The notes below the pieces were generated by a model that was not told where the DNA came from, did no database searches, and saw only the letters and a program-made list of their open reading frames with translations. Below, piece after piece: positions 22,701-34,650 of a stretch of DNA of 64,000 nt. The position numbers were made by a program, and so were the translations under genes. Numbering within the stretch: position 1 is the first letter of the stretch; the number at the start of each line of letters is the position of its first letter. The stretch is from assembly GCA_030248135.1 (NCBI GenBank), contig JASANC010003435.1, forward strand, positions 35,109 to 99,108, given 5' to 3'. The DNA comes from Theristus sp. LFF4_11 (taxonomy: Eukaryota > Nematoda > Chromadorea > Monhysterida > Xyalidae).

Positions 22701-22882
22701 AGGAGAACGGACAGGCGACGGTGGGTGAACGCAGCGAGCAGACGAACAACGCCGCCGCACGCCCGTCCGACGCGGCGCAGAACCGCCGCGACTGGCTGCA
22801 GGTGTTCATGGCCGTGAACGTCCTCTGGTCGCTGATCGTCGTCGTCTTCTATCTCATTGGCGCCGTCGTTATACTCGCCTGA
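19741..22882 (+). CDS. Divergent Cys-loop (pentameric) ligand-gated ion channel subunit
   Basis: Nine exons: 19741-19963, 20263-20429, 20569-20625, 20719-20825, 20913-21042, 21123-21195, 21739-21823, 21906-22138, 22413-22882. Phases agree throughout and give 514 residues. The order is signal peptide (LALSLLILAGHSLAQ), low-complexity linker, then the ligand-binding domain with FLEMQWSDDRLTWD and DIWTPDL, the nicotinic-type WxDxRLxW and (I/V)WxPD motifs. Four membrane segments follow: TM1 around 301-321 (LPIVILGIVMLAAPLVG), TM2 around 326-345 (IIIKTTVIALLIVLY), TM3 around 360-382, and TM4 near the C terminus after a loop of about 110 residues rich in R/Q/T. The Cys loop is unusual: C-x10-CC instead of C-x13-C. 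The loop C vicinal cysteines are not seen. The ligand cannot be predicted. The exon 2 donor was chosen from several by phase. Poly(A) signal at 22934. Confidence 0.85.
21279..21703. mobile_element. Mariner-type MITE with poly-C arms, 425 bp
   Basis: Ends CCGTATTACCCCCATTAAAC and its inverse (..TATTGGGGGTAATACGG) are flanked by TA (21277-21278 and 21704-21705). Arms consist of long C runs interspersed with CCCCCATGGGGG and ATTAATCCCCC. It lies in intron 6 of the channel gene. An internal ~115-base stretch (21413-21530) is related, inverted, to part of the hAT-like element at 32044-32784. Homopolymer lengths may not be reliable. Confidence 0.85.
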
Positions 22883-23900
22883 TCGCGCGTCGCATGCTGT
22901 TGTTGAATCAGCACACTTGATGCAGCATCTCCGAATAAACCTGCCACTTTTTTCAATAAGTCAAGAGCGGGCAAAAAAAACTCAAATGGAGAGAAGAAAA
23001 ACGAGGATTGGGTGCTGGGTTGGGATGCATTCTTTGATGGCATTACTTGTTTTTGTACAACTCTCATGTCTTCCGGCTAATTTGAGCCCGCTTTTTTATT
23101 CATATGTGCGGTCTGTAAACGAACGATAAAAGTGACGTGTTTGTTCGGAATTCGGACACACCATCAAGCATATGCTCCAAATCGATGAGTGGTGTGGATC
23201 GTTTTGCGGACTGCATTGGTGTGTGATCTAATTCGAGTGGGTTACAGTAATTAGCAGGTTTTGTTGCTAACAGAAAAAAGTGTGACAAGAAATTTTATTG
23301 TTGTGTGAATTGTAAAAAAATGTTAGAAACAGAAACCTAAGTAATCATTAATTCATTCATTTATCCATGTGCCAGTGATTGCACGAGACAAACTGATTGT
23401 TTTTTCATGTCCGTAGATTGATTGACATCTTCTTTCGCATTTTTTTCTAATTTCCGGTGTTAAAGAGGAAAAGGACAACCTCCACCGTACCATACATGCA
23501 CTTTTAAAAATGAATCCGTACCGTACGGCATTGGTTCGGAAATCACAGTATGGTGAGCAGCCGAACTACATTCTGAACGGCGGGAAAACTGTGTGAACGA
23601 ACGAGAACCGCCAAAAACGCCAAAAACGCCAACAACGGACAGAGCAAAGGATTATTCGGTTCCGTCCGGTATTCCGATTTTTCGGTCTTAGTCTTTATCT
23701 GGTTTTCTGCTTTTTCGGATTTCGTAAAACCTGCTTTTATTTCAGATTCACTCACTTCACAATCACAACAAACAACACTGCCTTTTTGTTGGCTTTCAAC
23801 TTCATTTCATTTCTAATTTTCTTCTCACTCACTTGCTTCGCTGTTGTTAGCATCGTCGTCACTACCAGAAACATTCGATTCGATTGCAATTCACCACACA
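22883..23900. other. Intergenic, channel gene to RNR2 promoter region
   Basis: About 1 kb containing the channel gene poly(A) signal (22934-22939) and, toward the right, the presumed promoter of the ribonucleotide reductase gene with an E2F-like site at 23579. No further coding exon was seen. Confidence 0.5.
23579..23588 (-). promoter_or_regulatory. Candidate E2F site upstream of RRM2
   Basis: GGCGGGAAAA, whose reverse complement TTTTCCCGCC fits the E2F/DP consensus TTTSSCGC, lies 313 bases before the RRM2 start codon. RRM2 is a classical G1/S E2F target in animals and plants, so position and gene agree. A single 10-base match is weak evidence by itself. Confidence 0.45.
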
Positions 23901-26614
23901 ATGGCCTCGTCCAAAGCTGTAACTGATACTGAGCATCAAACTGGCGGCGATGGTTATGGGAGCGTGAGTTCGGTTTTACCAAACTTCGGAGTTCGGAATG
24001 AGTGAGTGCGAATTTCATCTTCATGTGCGTTTTTTGGTTGCAACAGTCAAACGTGTTGCTGTCACCACCGGCCGTTTCACAACAAGAAGTCAGCCCACTG
24101 AAGAAGTTCAATGAGCTGAGCGCTGCTTCACCGTCGCCACTGAAGCGAAAAGCAACAACGGACTTGCGCACTTTGGAGCAAGATGAGAAAAACGTATGTG
24201 CTGGTTCCGTTTTGCAGCCTCAAATCAATCTATGGCCATTTCCACTGCGCTTTCTACCAGTGAGATCAGATCATGATTTGATTTGATTTTTGAAACAGGA
24301 CGCAGATTTCGACAAGGAATCCGAGCCGCTGTTGCGCGACAATCCGCGGCGTTTCGTCATCTTTCCAATCCAGTTTCCGGACATTTGGCAAATGTACAAA
24401 AAGGCCGAGGCATCGTTCTGGACTGTGGAGGAGGTGCACTGTTGTTTTTGTGTTTCGTGTACTTTGTGGCACTCTGTGATCCTTCAAATTTTAAACAGCG
24501 TGACAAATGACAGCCATATTTCGTCGTGTGGAGCTGTTGTCGCACTGATCAGATAAAGATTTACTTGCCGTGTGTTAGCGGCTTCAAAATCGAAAGGCAC
24601 ACAATTCACGGTTGTTCGTTTCCTTTAAGCGGCATTCATGTCATGGAGTGTTTAAAAACAGTGCAAAACGCGTTCGCGAAGTTCATCAGCGCTCTCAACA
24701 ACTGCTCCGTAGCTTGATTAGATTCCATTTAGGTTGACCTCAGCAAAGATCACGCCGACTGGGAGAAACTGAACGACGCCGAGAAGCACTTCGTCTCGCA
24801 CGTTCTCGCGTTCTTCGCTGCCTCCGACGGAATCGTGAACGAAAATCTGGTGATTCAGCTTCGAATGTGATGTCGAGCAGTCGATGTTCACGATGCTGGG
24901 TTTTTTTCAGGTGGAACGGTTTGCGCAAGAGGTGCAGGTGACTGAGGCGCGCTCCTTCTACGGCTTTCAGATGGCCATCGAGAACATTCACTCCGAGATG
25001 TACAGTCTGTTGATCGACACTTACGTCAGCGACCCGAAAGAACGGCACGGAGTTGCTTTGGGAAAAGATTAATTGCTTGATTGATTGACTGAAATGCTTT
25101 TTTTAGCTGAACTCTGAATTCCCTGCGGTTTCGTAAGCCTAGTTGAATTCTTAATCAGAAAAAAATTGTATTCCGGTCATACGGTTGAATACCAGCCGGT
25201 AACCGGTTTTGTTTCAGTTGAATTGAATTGAGCTCTCCGTGACCACTTTTCAGCGAGCATTTGTTCAACGCGATCGAGACGCTGCCCTGTGTGAAACGGA
25301 AGGCCGACTGGGCGCTCCGTTGGACAGGCGACCGCCGGTGCCCGTTCGGCGAGCGTCTGGTCGCGTTCGCCGCCGTCGAGGGCATCTTCTTCTCCGGCAG
25401 TTTCGCCGCCATCTTCTGGCTGAAGAAACGCGCCCTGATGCCCGGACTGACGTTCAGCAACGAACTGATCTCGCGTGATGAGGTGTGTCGGCGTGTTGTC
25501 GTGCGCGTGCTTCGCTGCTGGTTTCAGTAATCTGACTTGGATTTCCTATGAACAACATCGTGTCGCCGTCGTATGTGATCCGACCTTCGTTTGTTGTGTG
25601 AAATCTGAGCTTCTCGGCTATCTGCGCTCTGTTGACCGTTTTCGAATCTTGGTATTCGTAGTTGATAAGGTGAATATTTCACAGGGTCTGCACACCAACT
25701 TTGCCTGTCTGCTGTTCAGTCATTTGGTCAAGAAGCCGTCGAAGGAGCGTGTTTATGCGATCATCAAAGACGCCGTCGCCATTGAGCAGGTGTGTATGAC
25801 CTATTTTAAACGTGTCCCACTGAAATGACGTCATGTGCCGCCAAACATGCGCTTGCCGTTCACAGCAAACCAGATTTTCCGTGTAGCCAGTTTCTTCCCG
25901 TAAACAAATGGTGAATGTCGAATCAGTCACACCAAACTGACATTTTAGTGCCTGTACTATGACAAACGGGCGTTTTTAAAGCAAACGACGTTTGAAAAAA
26001 ACACATTTGAATAAATCCACAATAGCTTTGGAGAACATCATATTTTGAGTTTTGTATGATAACAATGATGTTTTTTTATTCAGGAGTTTCTGACGGACGC
26101 ACTGCCGGTTGACATGATCGGCATGAACTGCCGTCTCATGGCGCAGTACATCGAGTTCGTTGCCGACCGCCTGCTGGTGGACCTGCACTTCGACAAGGTC
26201 AGTCAGAACGTGATGGCAACAGCCCAATTGTTACCCTGCTATCGCGTTAGACTCGTTGTCTGTGCGTTCGGGGGATCGAGCCCCGCCGACGGGGTGTATG
26301 GGCACTTAACGACAGAGCAAAACTCGATGGACGCCCTCTCGACGGCGTTCTGTACGCTTCATTGGGTTAGCCCTGGCTAAAAAACACCGCCTAAAATTCC
26401 AACAAAACAACAAAACAAAACAAGTCATCACCAAAACGTTGTATTTTCTCTATTTTTGCAGATCTACAACCAGGAGAATCCGTTCGATTTCATGGAGAAC
26501 ATCTCGCTGGAGGGCAAGACGAATTTCTTCGAGAAACGCGTCGGCGAGTACCAGAAGTCGGGCGTCATGAGCAAACCGGAGGAGCGCCTCTTCACGTTGG
26601 ACGCCGATTTCTGA
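23901..26614 (+). CDS. RRM2: Ribonucleoside-diphosphate reductase small subunit (class Ia R2)
   Basis: Nine exons: 23901-23963, 24047-24193, 24299-24433, 24733-24849, 24911-25044, 25254-25482, 25685-25789, 26084-26197, 26462-26614. All phases agree and give 398 residues. R2 holds the di-iron centre and tyrosyl radical that start reduction of NDPs to dNDPs; it pairs with R1 in the cytosol. Iron-ligand and radical motifs are intact: [13 protein letters not shown] (Asp), [21 protein letters not shown] (Glu, His, radical Tyr), and [16 protein letters not shown] plus [14 protein letters not shown] (Glu, Glu, His). The tail FTLDADF is the R1-binding C terminus. The first ~75 residues are a poorly conserved S/P/K-rich extension, as usual. 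Intron 5 appears to use a GC-AG pair. An E2F-like site lies upstream. Poly(A) signal at 27157. Confidence 0.98.
26236..26424 (+). mobile_element. tRNA-derived SINE (family B), copy 2, 5' truncated
   Basis: Begins within the tRNA-like head (GCGTTAGACTC), keeps the B box (GGGATCGAGCCCCG) and the body ending GGTTAGCCCTGGCT, and finishes in an (AACAAA)n tail at about 26399-26424. It lies in RRM2 intron 8, sense orientation. About 80 percent similar by eye to the 49266 copy. Confidence 0.8.
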
Positions 26615-27465
26615 TATGAGACTCGCTGATTGAGCTGATTTGTGTGCTGATTGATTTTTGTGCTCTTTTGCTCTTCTCTGCTGTCTTGTTTTGGTCTCGT
26701 TTTCGTTTAATTTGATTTCGTTGGCATCTTCAATTTGGTATGAATTCTCCATCGAATCCGAATGATTTATTTGGACGTCAACGCATTTTCGGTTGTTGCG
26801 CTTGCCAGTTTTCTTGTATTTCACTTGGAATTTCAATTTGTAGTCGGCATTTCGTTTGTGAGCCCGGTTTTTTTATATTTTTTTTGATGCAGTTTTGCAC
26901 ATTTGTTCAATTTTGAAAATTGTGAAACACTGCCAGCGTTTAACGAGTCAATGATTCCGTTGGTTATTTCAGCAGTGCTGACTTTTCTTCTATTTGTTTT
27001 GCCGATTTCAAGCATTCCTGCGTTTCGTTTCAATTATGCTTCGATGCTGTTTCTGATCTCCAAGCTATTTGTTCGCGGACTGAGTTTTTTGCGCTTTTAA
27101 AATCGGGTTTCTCTCGTTTTACTGCCACTTTTTCTGGTGCTATTATTGATATCGAAAATAAAAGACATGCAGCACCAGTGCATTTCGTGCTGTCCAACGT
27201 GAGATAGTCGCAATTTCGACACCATTCTATTTTAAAAATTGCCAAGTTCAATGGAAGTTTTCACATGGAGCATTGTTGTTCAAAGTTGTGTCACTGAAAC
27301 ATTCGTCTTACCCACCCGTCTCATACAATGCGCTCCAGTGCTCCAGTGCCCCTTAATTCGTCAAACAGCTGAGCTGACAAGGCCAAAAGAGTTTCGCTTC
27401 CGTGAAAGTGTTGTTCGGCTAAATTTGATCTCAACCAGATTTTTTGTCGGCTGCTCAACGACGGC
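26615..27465. other. Intergenic, RRM2 to GTF2F1
   Basis: 850 bases, T-rich. It contains the probable RRM2 poly(A) signal (27157-27162) and the GTF2F1 promoter. No gene-like ORF or repeat was recognised. Confidence 0.5.
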
Positions 27466-30400
27466 ATGGCAGCCAGCAGTTCAACGGGTGCTGCGCCAAC
27501 CGGATTGACTGTGCGCATTGGACAGTAAGTGGCAAAAAAGTGTATTTTTTCCAGAAATCGACGTTTTTTGTTTGTTTACTTTAAAGGCTTGACCCGAAGA
27601 AGAAATACGGCGTTTTGAAGTTCAATCATTCGCTGGGCGTCGATGTGGCAAACTGGGCTCGTGATGATGTTCAGGTGTTTTTTCTTGATTTTTGTTTTTA
27701 AACTCGCTGGATCATATGAGTTGAATGGAACGATCCGATGTGCGGGTTGATCGGCTTTGTCCTGTTTTTGTGAGAATGCCAAGCGCTCATTTAATAAAAG
27801 CTATGACGCAAGTAATATGTTTTCACTCAGTCGCTCTCTGTTCCATTGTCTCCAGCAAGGTGTTCATCATCATTGCCAGGTGTGCATGGTTCGCGAAGAC
27901 AACCGCCAGGTGTACGCCGATGGCGAGTTCGAGCAGGAGTTCGGCGAGGGTTCCGAGTACGGTCGGGCACATCGGGCGCTGGCACGACGCAAACGGCGGG
28001 GCCATCGCATTCGACAGTACAACATTGACGACCAACCGTGGCACTTGAGCGTCAATGGAAAAGGTGGCTCGGCCAACCGAAACACAGCCTTCTCCGTCGT
28101 TTTGTTTCTTTCGTTCAGCATTTCCGTTCTGCTCTCTCAGCGACAGGTTGCGAGAAACGTTATGCGTGAAAAACATGACTTTACTATTCCAAAAACGAAT
28201 GCCAACCAGGCACAATTCAAAAGTGTAGGCGTGCTAAATGAAAGTTGCCAGTTTGCTGCAATTGTAATTATTAGCCGACAGACTGTGCGAACGGACATGA
28301 GGTGGACAGTTTTAATGAGCAACGCACCAATCAGTGGTCCAGAATAGCCGTACACACAAATATGATGCCGTAGCCATCGGTGTACAAACGGTCTCGTTAC
28401 GCCCCCACTTGAACGATTGTAGACACACACACACCCCACGCCCACACTCTAGAAACGAGCGTTTCCCTGAGTCACATGTGCACTTCTGAGTGCCTCCGAG
28501 TGTGGTGTGTCCGTCGTCTCTGTGAGACTGTGACTGTGAGACTTGCTATTCATTTTGCCGAGCTCACAGAGGAGCGTCGTTACCGCGGCGTGCGCGAGGG
28601 CGGCGCTGGCGAGCACAGCGACTACTGGCTGTTCCGAAAGACGACCGAGGGGGTCATGGAGGCGCTCAAGGTCGCCGACTGGTATCAGTTCTTTCCGCAA
28701 CCAACGTACAAGACGTTAGACGCTGACGAAGCGGAAGAGCAGTTCTTGAGGTCTGTCTTCGGTGTTCCGTTGCTCAGTTGATAGGCTCAATGCTCTCGTG
28801 GTTTTTCTGTTCGTCTGTTCTTTCATAAAATGCCGACGTTTTGTTTTTTCGCAGACGTAACACCGTGTTGAATCAGTTTGCGCTGAAAGCAGAGTTGCAC
28901 AAAGTCGGCGGCGCCGACGAGACGGCGGCGACGTCAGCGACCGCGAGCAGCGGTGCTGCTGCCAAAGGGCGCCGCTCGTTTGTAAGCGCCGTGATTTGAT
29001 TTGTGGTGGCGACTTGAAAAGTGGATTGGTGATAAAAGTGCGCTTTGTGTCATCATTGCATTTTGTGTTCCAGAAAATTTCCGACCGTGATGAGTATTCG
29101 TCCGGATCCGATTCAGACGCCGGTGGTTGGTTTCTCTAAACTTTACTGCATCTCTTTGAAACAAAAAAAACAATTTCGGACTTGTGAAATAGGGCTGCTG
29201 GAAATGGGTTGCAGATTTGTCGGCTCCACTATCAGTGTCACAACCGCCACCTTTTTTCGTGTTATGACAGATGACGAAACAAAGGACGGTGGTGATAAAA
29301 AGAAGACAAAACCAAAAAAGGAGAAAACCGAGCCGGAGCGAACAGCAGACGACGTTGCGCCATTGGAGTCTGACGACGGCGACGAGGAAGGATTGGAGCA
29401 GGACTACATGTCTGACTCTGGATCGGACAGCGGCCGAGAGGAACGGTTGGTTGTTGTTCAGAAATGGTTTACTGAAATGCTCCCTTTTATGCGGTTTCTG
29501 CTCGAGTCTCGAGAGCCGTCAACAAAAAGCAAAGCAGTGGTGTCTTTTAAGATGTTCCTTTGCTTGATTTCGTCTTCTTCTGTTTGACGATCCGGATGCT
29601 ACAGACTGAACCCGTCCGACAAGGCGGATGTGGAGCGTGGTGACGAAAAGGGAGTGGGCGACGTTGTGCTCGAGCAGGGCGACGATGAAGAGAGCGACGA
29701 GGAGAAGGAGGAGAACGATGATGAGAACAGCAAGGACTCGGCTGTGAAAGACGCTGAACTGAAAAATGCTGAGCAGCCGTCTGCCGCCTACAAGGAGAAA
29801 ATGGGAAATGACACCGAGAGACGCGGTTGGATTTCATTGCCTGCTGACAGTTTTCGGGGGCTCCTTCGTGGAACAGAATGCCTCTGTGATAGGCTGGTTA
29901 TTTATTGCCTGTTTCGTATGCAGTCGAAATTGAAAAAGCATCTGCTTGTTACGCAAATTGCAAAGGCCGACTCGAGCCCTTAACAGGTGTCTCAGGTGTT
30001 CCAGTGAAGGGTCAATAAGTGGAAGTATGGTTTTTTTAAAGTGCGTATCTATTGACAAGTGAATGTTTTTGTTTTAAAGGCATATGACGTTATTTCGTTT
30101 AGATAAGAGACTGCTGTGAATTGCTATAAATTCCAGTTCAGATTGTTTAATTTTGCAGCATCTGACGACTCCGGCAGCGACTCGGAGGACGACCCGGACA
30201 AGGAAGTCAAGTCGGCATTTTTCCTGCAGGTGAGTCTGAGAGATGTTTCTGTTCGTGTTAAAGAACTACATAGCAGTGATGTTCTGTACCTCAGAAGAAA
30301 ACAGTCGAAGGTCAAAGTTCTGCCACTGGAACGAAGCGTCCGGCAAGTCGAGGCTCCTCGAACGGAGAAGCAAAACGATCGAAGACTGCAACGTAATGTT

Positions 30401-30970
30401 TGCTTGTAAAAAATGCAAGAACGCTGTAAAATGTAAAGGACAATGGAGTAAAACAAACAACGGAACGGAGTTTCCTAACGCCTCATATCTCAAGCTGCAT
30501 AATGCACAGGCAGAATTTGTCCTTTTTCTCTTATCAAAGGAGTCTGGGCTTTAGAAAGACAAGCAACTTATTACAGTGGCTTCATTTATTCCATTGCAAA
30601 CATATGCGATCTTGAATCTTTAAAAATCGAACTTTTGAATATCTGTAGGCAGGAACGGAGTTTCAGTTCATTGATGGATCTTGGTTGTAGGCCAACTGTG
30701 TCAACCAGTGACAATCAGCAACAGCAACCGCAAAACGAATCGTCAACTGCTGGCAACGCCGTACTGCTGACGGAAGCGGGCGTACGTCGTTTCCTGTTGC
30801 GACGTCCGCACAGCACCAAAGATCTTTTGAAAAAGTTTCGCAAAACCACCGACTTGTCAAAGGAAGAACTTGTGAAGAAGCTGGCGCAAATTCTCAAAAA
30901 TATCAAACCTAAGCAAACGCAACAGACGGCCAATGGTAAAACGGTGCTCTACTTTTCGTTGGACACTTAA
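27466..30970 (+). CDS. GTF2F1: Transcription initiation factor IIF, alpha subunit (RAP74)
   Basis: Eleven exons: 27466-27524, 27587-27674, 27880-28063, 28570-28750, 28855-28981, 29074-29122, 29271-29445, 29605-29825, 30159-30229, 30295-30392, 30691-30970. Phases agree and give 510 residues (human protein about 517). With TFIIF beta it escorts RNA polymerase II to the promoter. The N-terminal dimerisation barrel is visible as KKKYGVLKFN, DDQPWHLSVNGK, DYWLFRKTTEGV and ADWYQFFP, then RRNTVLNQF. The centre is the typical acidic, Ser-rich, charged linker (exons 6-10). The C-terminal winged helix that binds FCP1 and TFIIB is TEAGVRRFLLRRP, TKDLLKKF and VKKLAQILKNI. Exon 3 could start 24 bases upstream at another AG; the shorter form fits the family spacing. 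Poly(A) signal AATAAA at 31118. Confidence 0.95.
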
Positions 30971-32035
30971 AAATTGAGCATTGAAGAGACGACATGCCAC
31001 GAGCAAATCTGATGTTGTTCTTCTCTTGTTTTACTGTTGCAAAAAGTGTCACTTGTTACTACCACGTTCCCCTGGAATGCTTGATTGACCCGGTCTTGAG
31101 CCGTTAATATGATTATGAATAAATTCTAAAAAGATTGATTGCAAGGTGAACACAATTTTGTCGTTTTTTTTAATTCTATTAGTATCGTTGTGGTCATTAG
31201 GGCGAATTCAAATTCATTTCATTTCACTTTGCGGTGCGCAGGAAAATGTATGTAAGAGCGCAAGTGCGCTTTGGTAGAACTGTACTGTAAGAACAGCGTG
31301 CGATACGCAGACGCACGCAACTTGCCCAAAATGAAGCTCCGATTTCACAGTTGTGCCATGGTGACCAAAATACTTATTTTTGGCCGAAAATTCAACAATA
31401 AATTAGCAACGCTAACGCTACACTGTGTTTCAACACAAAAACTAAACAGTGGCAAATGGGGTTGTCTTGGCAAAAAAAATGTAATTTTCGAATCGGTCAT
31501 TAAAGCCGGTTTTCTACCGTTTTTTGGGATAAAAAACCGAAAAAGCAAACCTCACCTCACAATTTGTCTACAAGTCGAGGTGTAGACAAAATCGACACAA
31601 GTCGTTTGCTTTGTGAAAGTGTGATTTTCAGAAATTTGGCTTTTGTGTGGTGAATGTGCTTGGTCCCTTTTAAAAATTATAAATTAGTCTTTTCCCACGG
31701 CCGATTTGAAAATTTTGGTCTTTTGCCAGCTCAAGTCCACCCGCAATCAGCAAACAATACCAAAGATCGGATGTGTTGCCATGCCGCAACAACAACAACA
31801 ACCAGAACACATGTACCAAAACGACGTTTGCTTTGAGGCCCGTTTATACCTGACGTACAATGTAGCGCATGCGGCATGGCACGTCATGTCACGTCCAGTG
31901 TTATTGCATACTATCGTTTATACCTGACGTGCGTCGACGTACGTCTGCATACGTCAGGTACGGGCGTTTAGACTTGACCATTTTTTCGGTGATGTTTGCA
32001 TTTGATGATCGCGGTTATTTTTCAAAGGCTTTTGT
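30971..32035. other. Intergenic region, GTF2F1 3' flank
   Basis: GTF2F1 poly(A) signal at 31118-31123, then AT-rich sequence. Near 31842 and 31915 the 16-base segment CGTTTATACCTGACGT is repeated directly, between GC-rich words of the CACGTCA type, similar to those at 35265-35490. No gene was recognised. Confidence 0.5.
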
Positions 32036-32043
32036 GTCGCAAG

Positions 32044-32784
32044 TAGGGTTGGCATGAGAAAAATACCAGTGTTTTTACCGGTAAAAATGGTGCCTTGAAA
32101 AAAAAACGGGAAAAGACCGTTTCCGTATTTTTCCGGGTTTTTTTCGTATTTTTCGAAAGTATTTTTCCGGTTTTTACTTTCAATAAAAAAAGTTCAGAAA
32201 CTTCTACTTTACACAGAGATTTCCTTTTGTAACAGCCTTTTACATATTACCATTAACTCATCCCTTTGGGGCCTTTGGTAGCACAATTTTTATATCATTT
32301 TTGATGAGAAAATGAGAAAATCTGTTTATGACCAAGTATATCAAAATATGATGACGAAATTGACACTGATGTTTTGAAAGAACTGTTAAGCGAGGTGTAA
32401 GAATCGGCTGGAGCAGCCGAGCTGAGCTGAAAATTCCAAAAATTCCAAATGTCACTCAAAAATTGTCTTTCTCACATGATTAATAATTGGTGGAATACAA
32501 ACGATTTTAGCAAAAGATAATGTTCGATTTATTGCTGACCTTTTGGGTTTTCAAGCCCCAACAAAATTTATTTTATTTGTTGGTGCACGATATTTTGAAC
32601 AAAGCATTCTGAAAGCTGTTTTCACAAATCCTGGTTGAAGTTTACAGTCGGCTGCGAAAAATATGTGGGTTTTACAACTTTTTGGCTTTCGTTTTTTTTT
32701 CGGTAAAATTACCGTAACTTTGCCGGTAAAAATACGGGTTTTTTTACCGCGATTTGAAAAAAAAACAGTATTTTGCCAACCCTA
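32044..32784. mobile_element. hAT-like non-autonomous element, 741 bp
   Basis: Inverted ends TAGGGTTGGCA / TGCCAACCCTA and an exact 8-base duplication GTCGCAAG (32036-32043, 32785-32792). Subterminal arms are AT-rich with ACCGGTAAAAA / TTTTTACCGCG and CCGGTTTTTAC words. There is no transposase. It shares its ends with 5314-6101 and an internal segment (about 32193-32290) with the mariner-type element at 21279-21703. Confidence 0.92.
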
Positions 32785-32792
32785 GTCGCAAG

Positions 32793-34015
32793 GGCAATAT
32801 GTTTTTGACCAGCCACCATCACACTGACGCAGGAACACACATACACAAAAACATGTCTTAAAAACGCAAAAAAAGGCCTTTGCCTTTGTTTTACGCAAAA
32901 AAGGCCTTTACCTTTGTTTTGATAACATAAAAACGACACATTGAATATTGAGAAATACCGTGCTTCTGGGCGGAGACAAAAAATACAAACGAAGCATTCT
33001 TTTGGCTAAATATTATTAATACATAGTAGTGCGTGGGCGGAGCAATGGGTAAAAACCATTTCCTTTTGCAATGAACTGCTACAGCGTAGTACGAATTATT
33101 GGTCTTGCAGCGGAGAAATTTATTGCACACGCACACAGTGTGTGTTGAATGTGCTGTGGCTGGCTGTCTCGGTGTGTTGTCTGAATGTGTATGCGTCGAG
33201 CATCGCCTTCGCCAGACTTTATGCACAGGCACAGCACAACTCAATGCATTGTGTGTGTGTGTGCGTGTGTGTGAGAGAGAACTGACATCGCGCGCGCACG
33301 TTTTGCTGATGTTGCTGCATTTTATTTAACGCGGGTTTTTTGACCTGATCATTTGCGTATGTTCACATGTGCCTTTACGTTTATTCCCGTTTGCTGATGT
33401 TTTATGCTGCATGATGAGATGGTTTTTGAACGATGATGCTTGTGCGCTGGACATTGCTATTGTTTGCAATTTTTGTGCACTCTTTTTTTCATTTCGTGGT
33501 CGCTTTTGATTTGGAGCAGTCTGAAGATGAATTCAGTTGCACAGTCATGCGATTCATTGAATTGTGGAAGAACACGGGAACACGAAACGCTTTCGGATAA
33601 CCGGCCGTCCTGAACGGGTACAATAGAAACAGGTCGTCCTGAACGGGTGCAATAACGACAAAACCTGTTTTAGGTTCTTAGGTTCTGTTCCCACAGCCCT
33701 TTTAGCCAAACAACATTGGGTAAAACGGCTTCAAAAGGTCAACGAAGTAATAAATACGTTGACACAAGGACGGAAAAGCATGAGAAGATCAGTCCGAAAT
33801 CCGTTCATTTTTAATATGAAACGGTGCGGTACGTTTGATCAACAACAATACATTTTAATAATTATTATTTAACAATAATAATTAGCACATGTTTTCAAAA
33901 CGTCTGTTGTGGGCGTGGCACATTTCCGTGGCCGTCCTCGAAGACGTGCTACTACGTTCGTCAATAAAAATGGGTGCGTGTGCCGGCTCTTAAAAAACCA
34001 ATTCATGCCCACAAC
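32793..34015. other. Intergenic, repeat-poor
   Basis: Contains a TGTGTGTGTGCGTGTG tract near 33249 and a doubled GTCCTGAACGGGT (33608 and 33642). No coding similarity is seen on either strand. Confidence 0.5.
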
Positions 34016-34524
34016 TTTAGGCGCGTTTAGCAATTAGATTTTCTTGCGTACGCACGGAGACAGAACTTAAAAAATGGCTACGCGAATTAGAATTTCGCAC
34101 GCATGACTGTCGTTCGCACGTAACGACTGTTTTGCGCGCATGATTTAGAACGTTGTCCGTGCGCACGCAAAAAAACTTGTGCCCACGCGAATTAGAATTT
34201 CGTGCGTGTGACTTACGTCTGTCCGACACGACTGTTTTGCGCACGGGATTTAGAACGACTGTTTGTCCGTGCGTAAAAAGACAAATGCGCACGCGAATTA
34301 GAATTTCTTGCGCACGACTGTCCGACGATTTTTTGCTGCTGGCAGCAAAAAGTCGTTCGACAGATGTGCGGAAAAGTTCATATTTTCCAGTGTCTGTTAA
34401 TTTTAAGTTGAAAATTAAGGTATTTTAGATGTTGGGGCAACGGAAAAAATGCTCAGTTTTATTTGGTGTGTCTACTTGCCTGTTTTGAAAAGAAAGAAAA
34501 CTGAAATCTACTGGAAACTGTTGT

Positions 34525-34582
34525 ATTTCGTTGTTTGTTTATTTGTTTGTTTGTTTGTTTGTTTGTTTGTTTGTTTGCTTGC
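34525..34582 (+). repeat. (GTTT)n microsatellite
   Basis: About ten GTTT units with few interruptions, inside the Harbinger-like element. The open frame across it (repeated VCLF) is an artefact of the simple repeat. Confidence 0.9.
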
Positions 34583-34625
34583 TGGTTTCGGAGAAGGGGG
34601 CTGCTGGTTCCAAAAAAGCAAAACA

Positions 34626-34650
34626 GCCTAAGCCTAAGCCTAAGCCTAAG
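34626..34650 (+). repeat. Interstitial (TTAGGC)4-like tract
   Basis: Four GCCTAA units, the complement of TTAGGC, the nematode telomere unit. It sits inside a transposon, so it may be an ordinary microsatellite rather than a telomere scar. Confidence 0.7.

Noticed and set aside
31442..31560. Another hAT end (TTGGCAAAAAAAATG ... ACCGAAAAAG)
   Set aside because: Resembles the subterminal composition of the hAT-like family but no terminus or 8-base duplication could be found.
32891..33329. Open frames of 76-117 codons on both strands
   Set aside because: Driven by GT microsatellites and low complexity; no splice structure or similarity.
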